Positions 62,653 through 64,000 of a DNA stretch of 64,000 bases are shown here, piece by piece. The translations under genes and the position numbers were made by a program. Below the pieces are notes generated by a model, which ran no database searches, had not been told where the DNA came from, and worked only from the letters and a program-made list of their open reading frames with translations. The stretch lies in assembly GCF_037975245.1 (NCBI RefSeq), contig NC_092575.1, forward strand, positions 5,932,501 to 5,996,500, read 5' to 3'. Each line of letters starts with the position of its first letter. Position 1 is the first letter of the stretch. This stretch comes from Apostichopus japonicus (Eukaryota; Echinodermata; Holothuroidea; Aspidochirotida; Stichopodidae).

Positions 62653-64000
62653 CTGAAAGAGTAAAAAAAAACACGGCAAGTTTACGGTTTTAGTTAACTT
62701 CTGGAAAGAAGGTGAAGAATAGACAAAACCAATCATGCCAGCGAGTTATGCATTCTAACAAAACAAAAAGTGAAACAAGATCAAAAATGATCTAAGGCGA
62801 TGCTTTATAGATTTTCAAAATTGACAAGACGATAGCAACTTTGTAAAGATTTCCCCTTGAAGCAATTATAGTGACTCCAGTCAGAAAAAGTTACTTAGTT
62901 ATGTAAAAAAAGATGTAAGTTTGTAAATGGGGAGACTTACAACTTTTGATTAGTCTTGAAGAATGAAACTTTTTCAAACCGTATTGACAATAAAAGTTTC
63001 TTAATTTTTTTTATCTTTACCAAATGCACATTAAGTGCTGAGTAAGAAGCGATTCTATTAGATTCTTAACATTGCTCCCCAACCCCCCCCCCCCCACCCT
63101 CCTCAATGCTTTTCATGGTAGTGTTCTTGTCATACAAAACTCAGATCAAGAAACATTTCAGAAAGGAAATTTTTGTGATTATTTTGAAAAGAAATCTGAA
63201 GGCTCAGAATGTACCAGGCGGTTTATTTACTTTTCTAATCAGCTATCATTGTCATATCTGTATGATCATGTAAGTCAAACTTTGGAAAGTTAAACCGATA
63301 TTTGCCCTCCCAGTTTGCATATTGACTTTTCATATGTGCTGCCATGCGTGATGAACACTTCTTGAATTCGTGACTAGGAAAAATTATTACCAATTTTAAA
63401 TATATGACCTGAAGAATTTTTCCACTCCGGAGCAGAAAGGAATGTCTCTTTCATTTCCAGTAATATTTACATCGTAAACAAATCCATGTCTAGACTTGTT
63501 TATTTACGATAAACTGCAAACTAGTGCAAACAGTACACCTGATGTTCATCTCATGTCTTTAACAAAACAATTCTTTGTTTGCAACAGTCTTTGTCTTGTT
63601 GTTTAACTTATCTACTGATAAACATTGACATTTCAATGACTGTAAAAATTAGAAATACATTTCTTTGTTGTTTGGGGGTTTTAGTTTTAGACGGGTCATG
63701 CAGGCTCCATATTGTTTGTACTTAAATACACGCTCCTCTTCGATCTTGAAGATATTCAACGGGAATGACTCTTCCATGATTGGGTTCAGTGGTGTAGGAA
63801 GGTACTTTTGAGTGGGGGGCTGAAGACTGATGGCCAGCCTGGGGAGGGGTCTAAGGGGAGGGGTCCCCCTCCCCTTTGGATTTTTTTTAAATTTCCAGGT
63901 GGCCTCAGATGCAATTTGGTGCAATATAGCACACTTCAACACCCACTCCATTTTGTAAATAATTTTGCATTTTCACCTGGCCTTAGATGCAATTTGGTGC
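62653..64000 (-). other. Intron of the PLBD2-type gene (to window edge)
   Basis: No further exon recognised on minus. A C-run lies near 63084-63095 and a truncated hAT-like end at 63787. Confidence 0.6.
63787..64000. mobile_element. Left end of a hAT-like element, cut by window edge
   Basis: It begins CAGTGGTGTAGGAAGG after ATTGGGTT. A GGGG/CCCC-rich stretch follows, then a direct repeat of TGGCCTCAGATGCAATTTGG near 63899 and 63978. The right end would be outside the window. Confidence 0.5.

Overview
The window looks like animal nuclear DNA. Its genes are split into many short exons with GT-AG borders and kilobase introns, the DNA is AT-rich, and it is full of (TA)n and other microsatellites and small inverted-repeat transposons. 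The gene families (T-box factor, mitochondrial ERAL1, phosphoserine phosphatase, phospholipase B-like) and the repeat style suggest a marine invertebrate deuterostome, most likely an echinoderm. The species cannot be fixed from sequence alone. Nothing bacterial, viral or CRISPR-like was seen.

Layout. Four exons on + (5508-21482) form the 3' part of a T-box transcription factor gene. The first half of the T-box lies upstream of the window, and the introns are 6.6, 0.85 and 7.3 kb. The region 21483-30441 is non-coding and begins with a five-unit degenerate repeat in the 3' flank. A complete eleven-exon gene on + (30442-40732) encodes a mitochondrial Era-like GTPase (ERAL1), with a mitochondrial-type leader, all the G motifs, a long acidic insertion and an altered KH domain. 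Its last exon lies in a 2840-bp block repeated head-to-tail (40497-43336 and 43337-46176) with only two substitutions noticed. The region 46177-53471 is intergenic and rich in terminal-inverted-repeat elements, including a nested insertion. A complete five-exon phosphoserine phosphatase gene on + occupies 53472-59308 (222 codons). The last exon of a phospholipase B-like (PLBD2-type) gene is on - at 62479-62652, convergent with PSPH and running off the right edge.

The four genes have unrelated jobs: development, mitoribosome assembly, serine synthesis and lysosomal lipid or amide hydrolysis. They do not form a pathway. The most unusual parts are the duplicated terminal exon of ERAL1, its missing KH GxxG motif, its roughly 120-residue extra acidic segment, an in-phase 21-bp minisatellite in one of its introns, and several small DNA transposons with visible target-site duplications, one of them nested. 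All exon borders were inferred by reading splice signals and conserved protein motifs, without transcript evidence.
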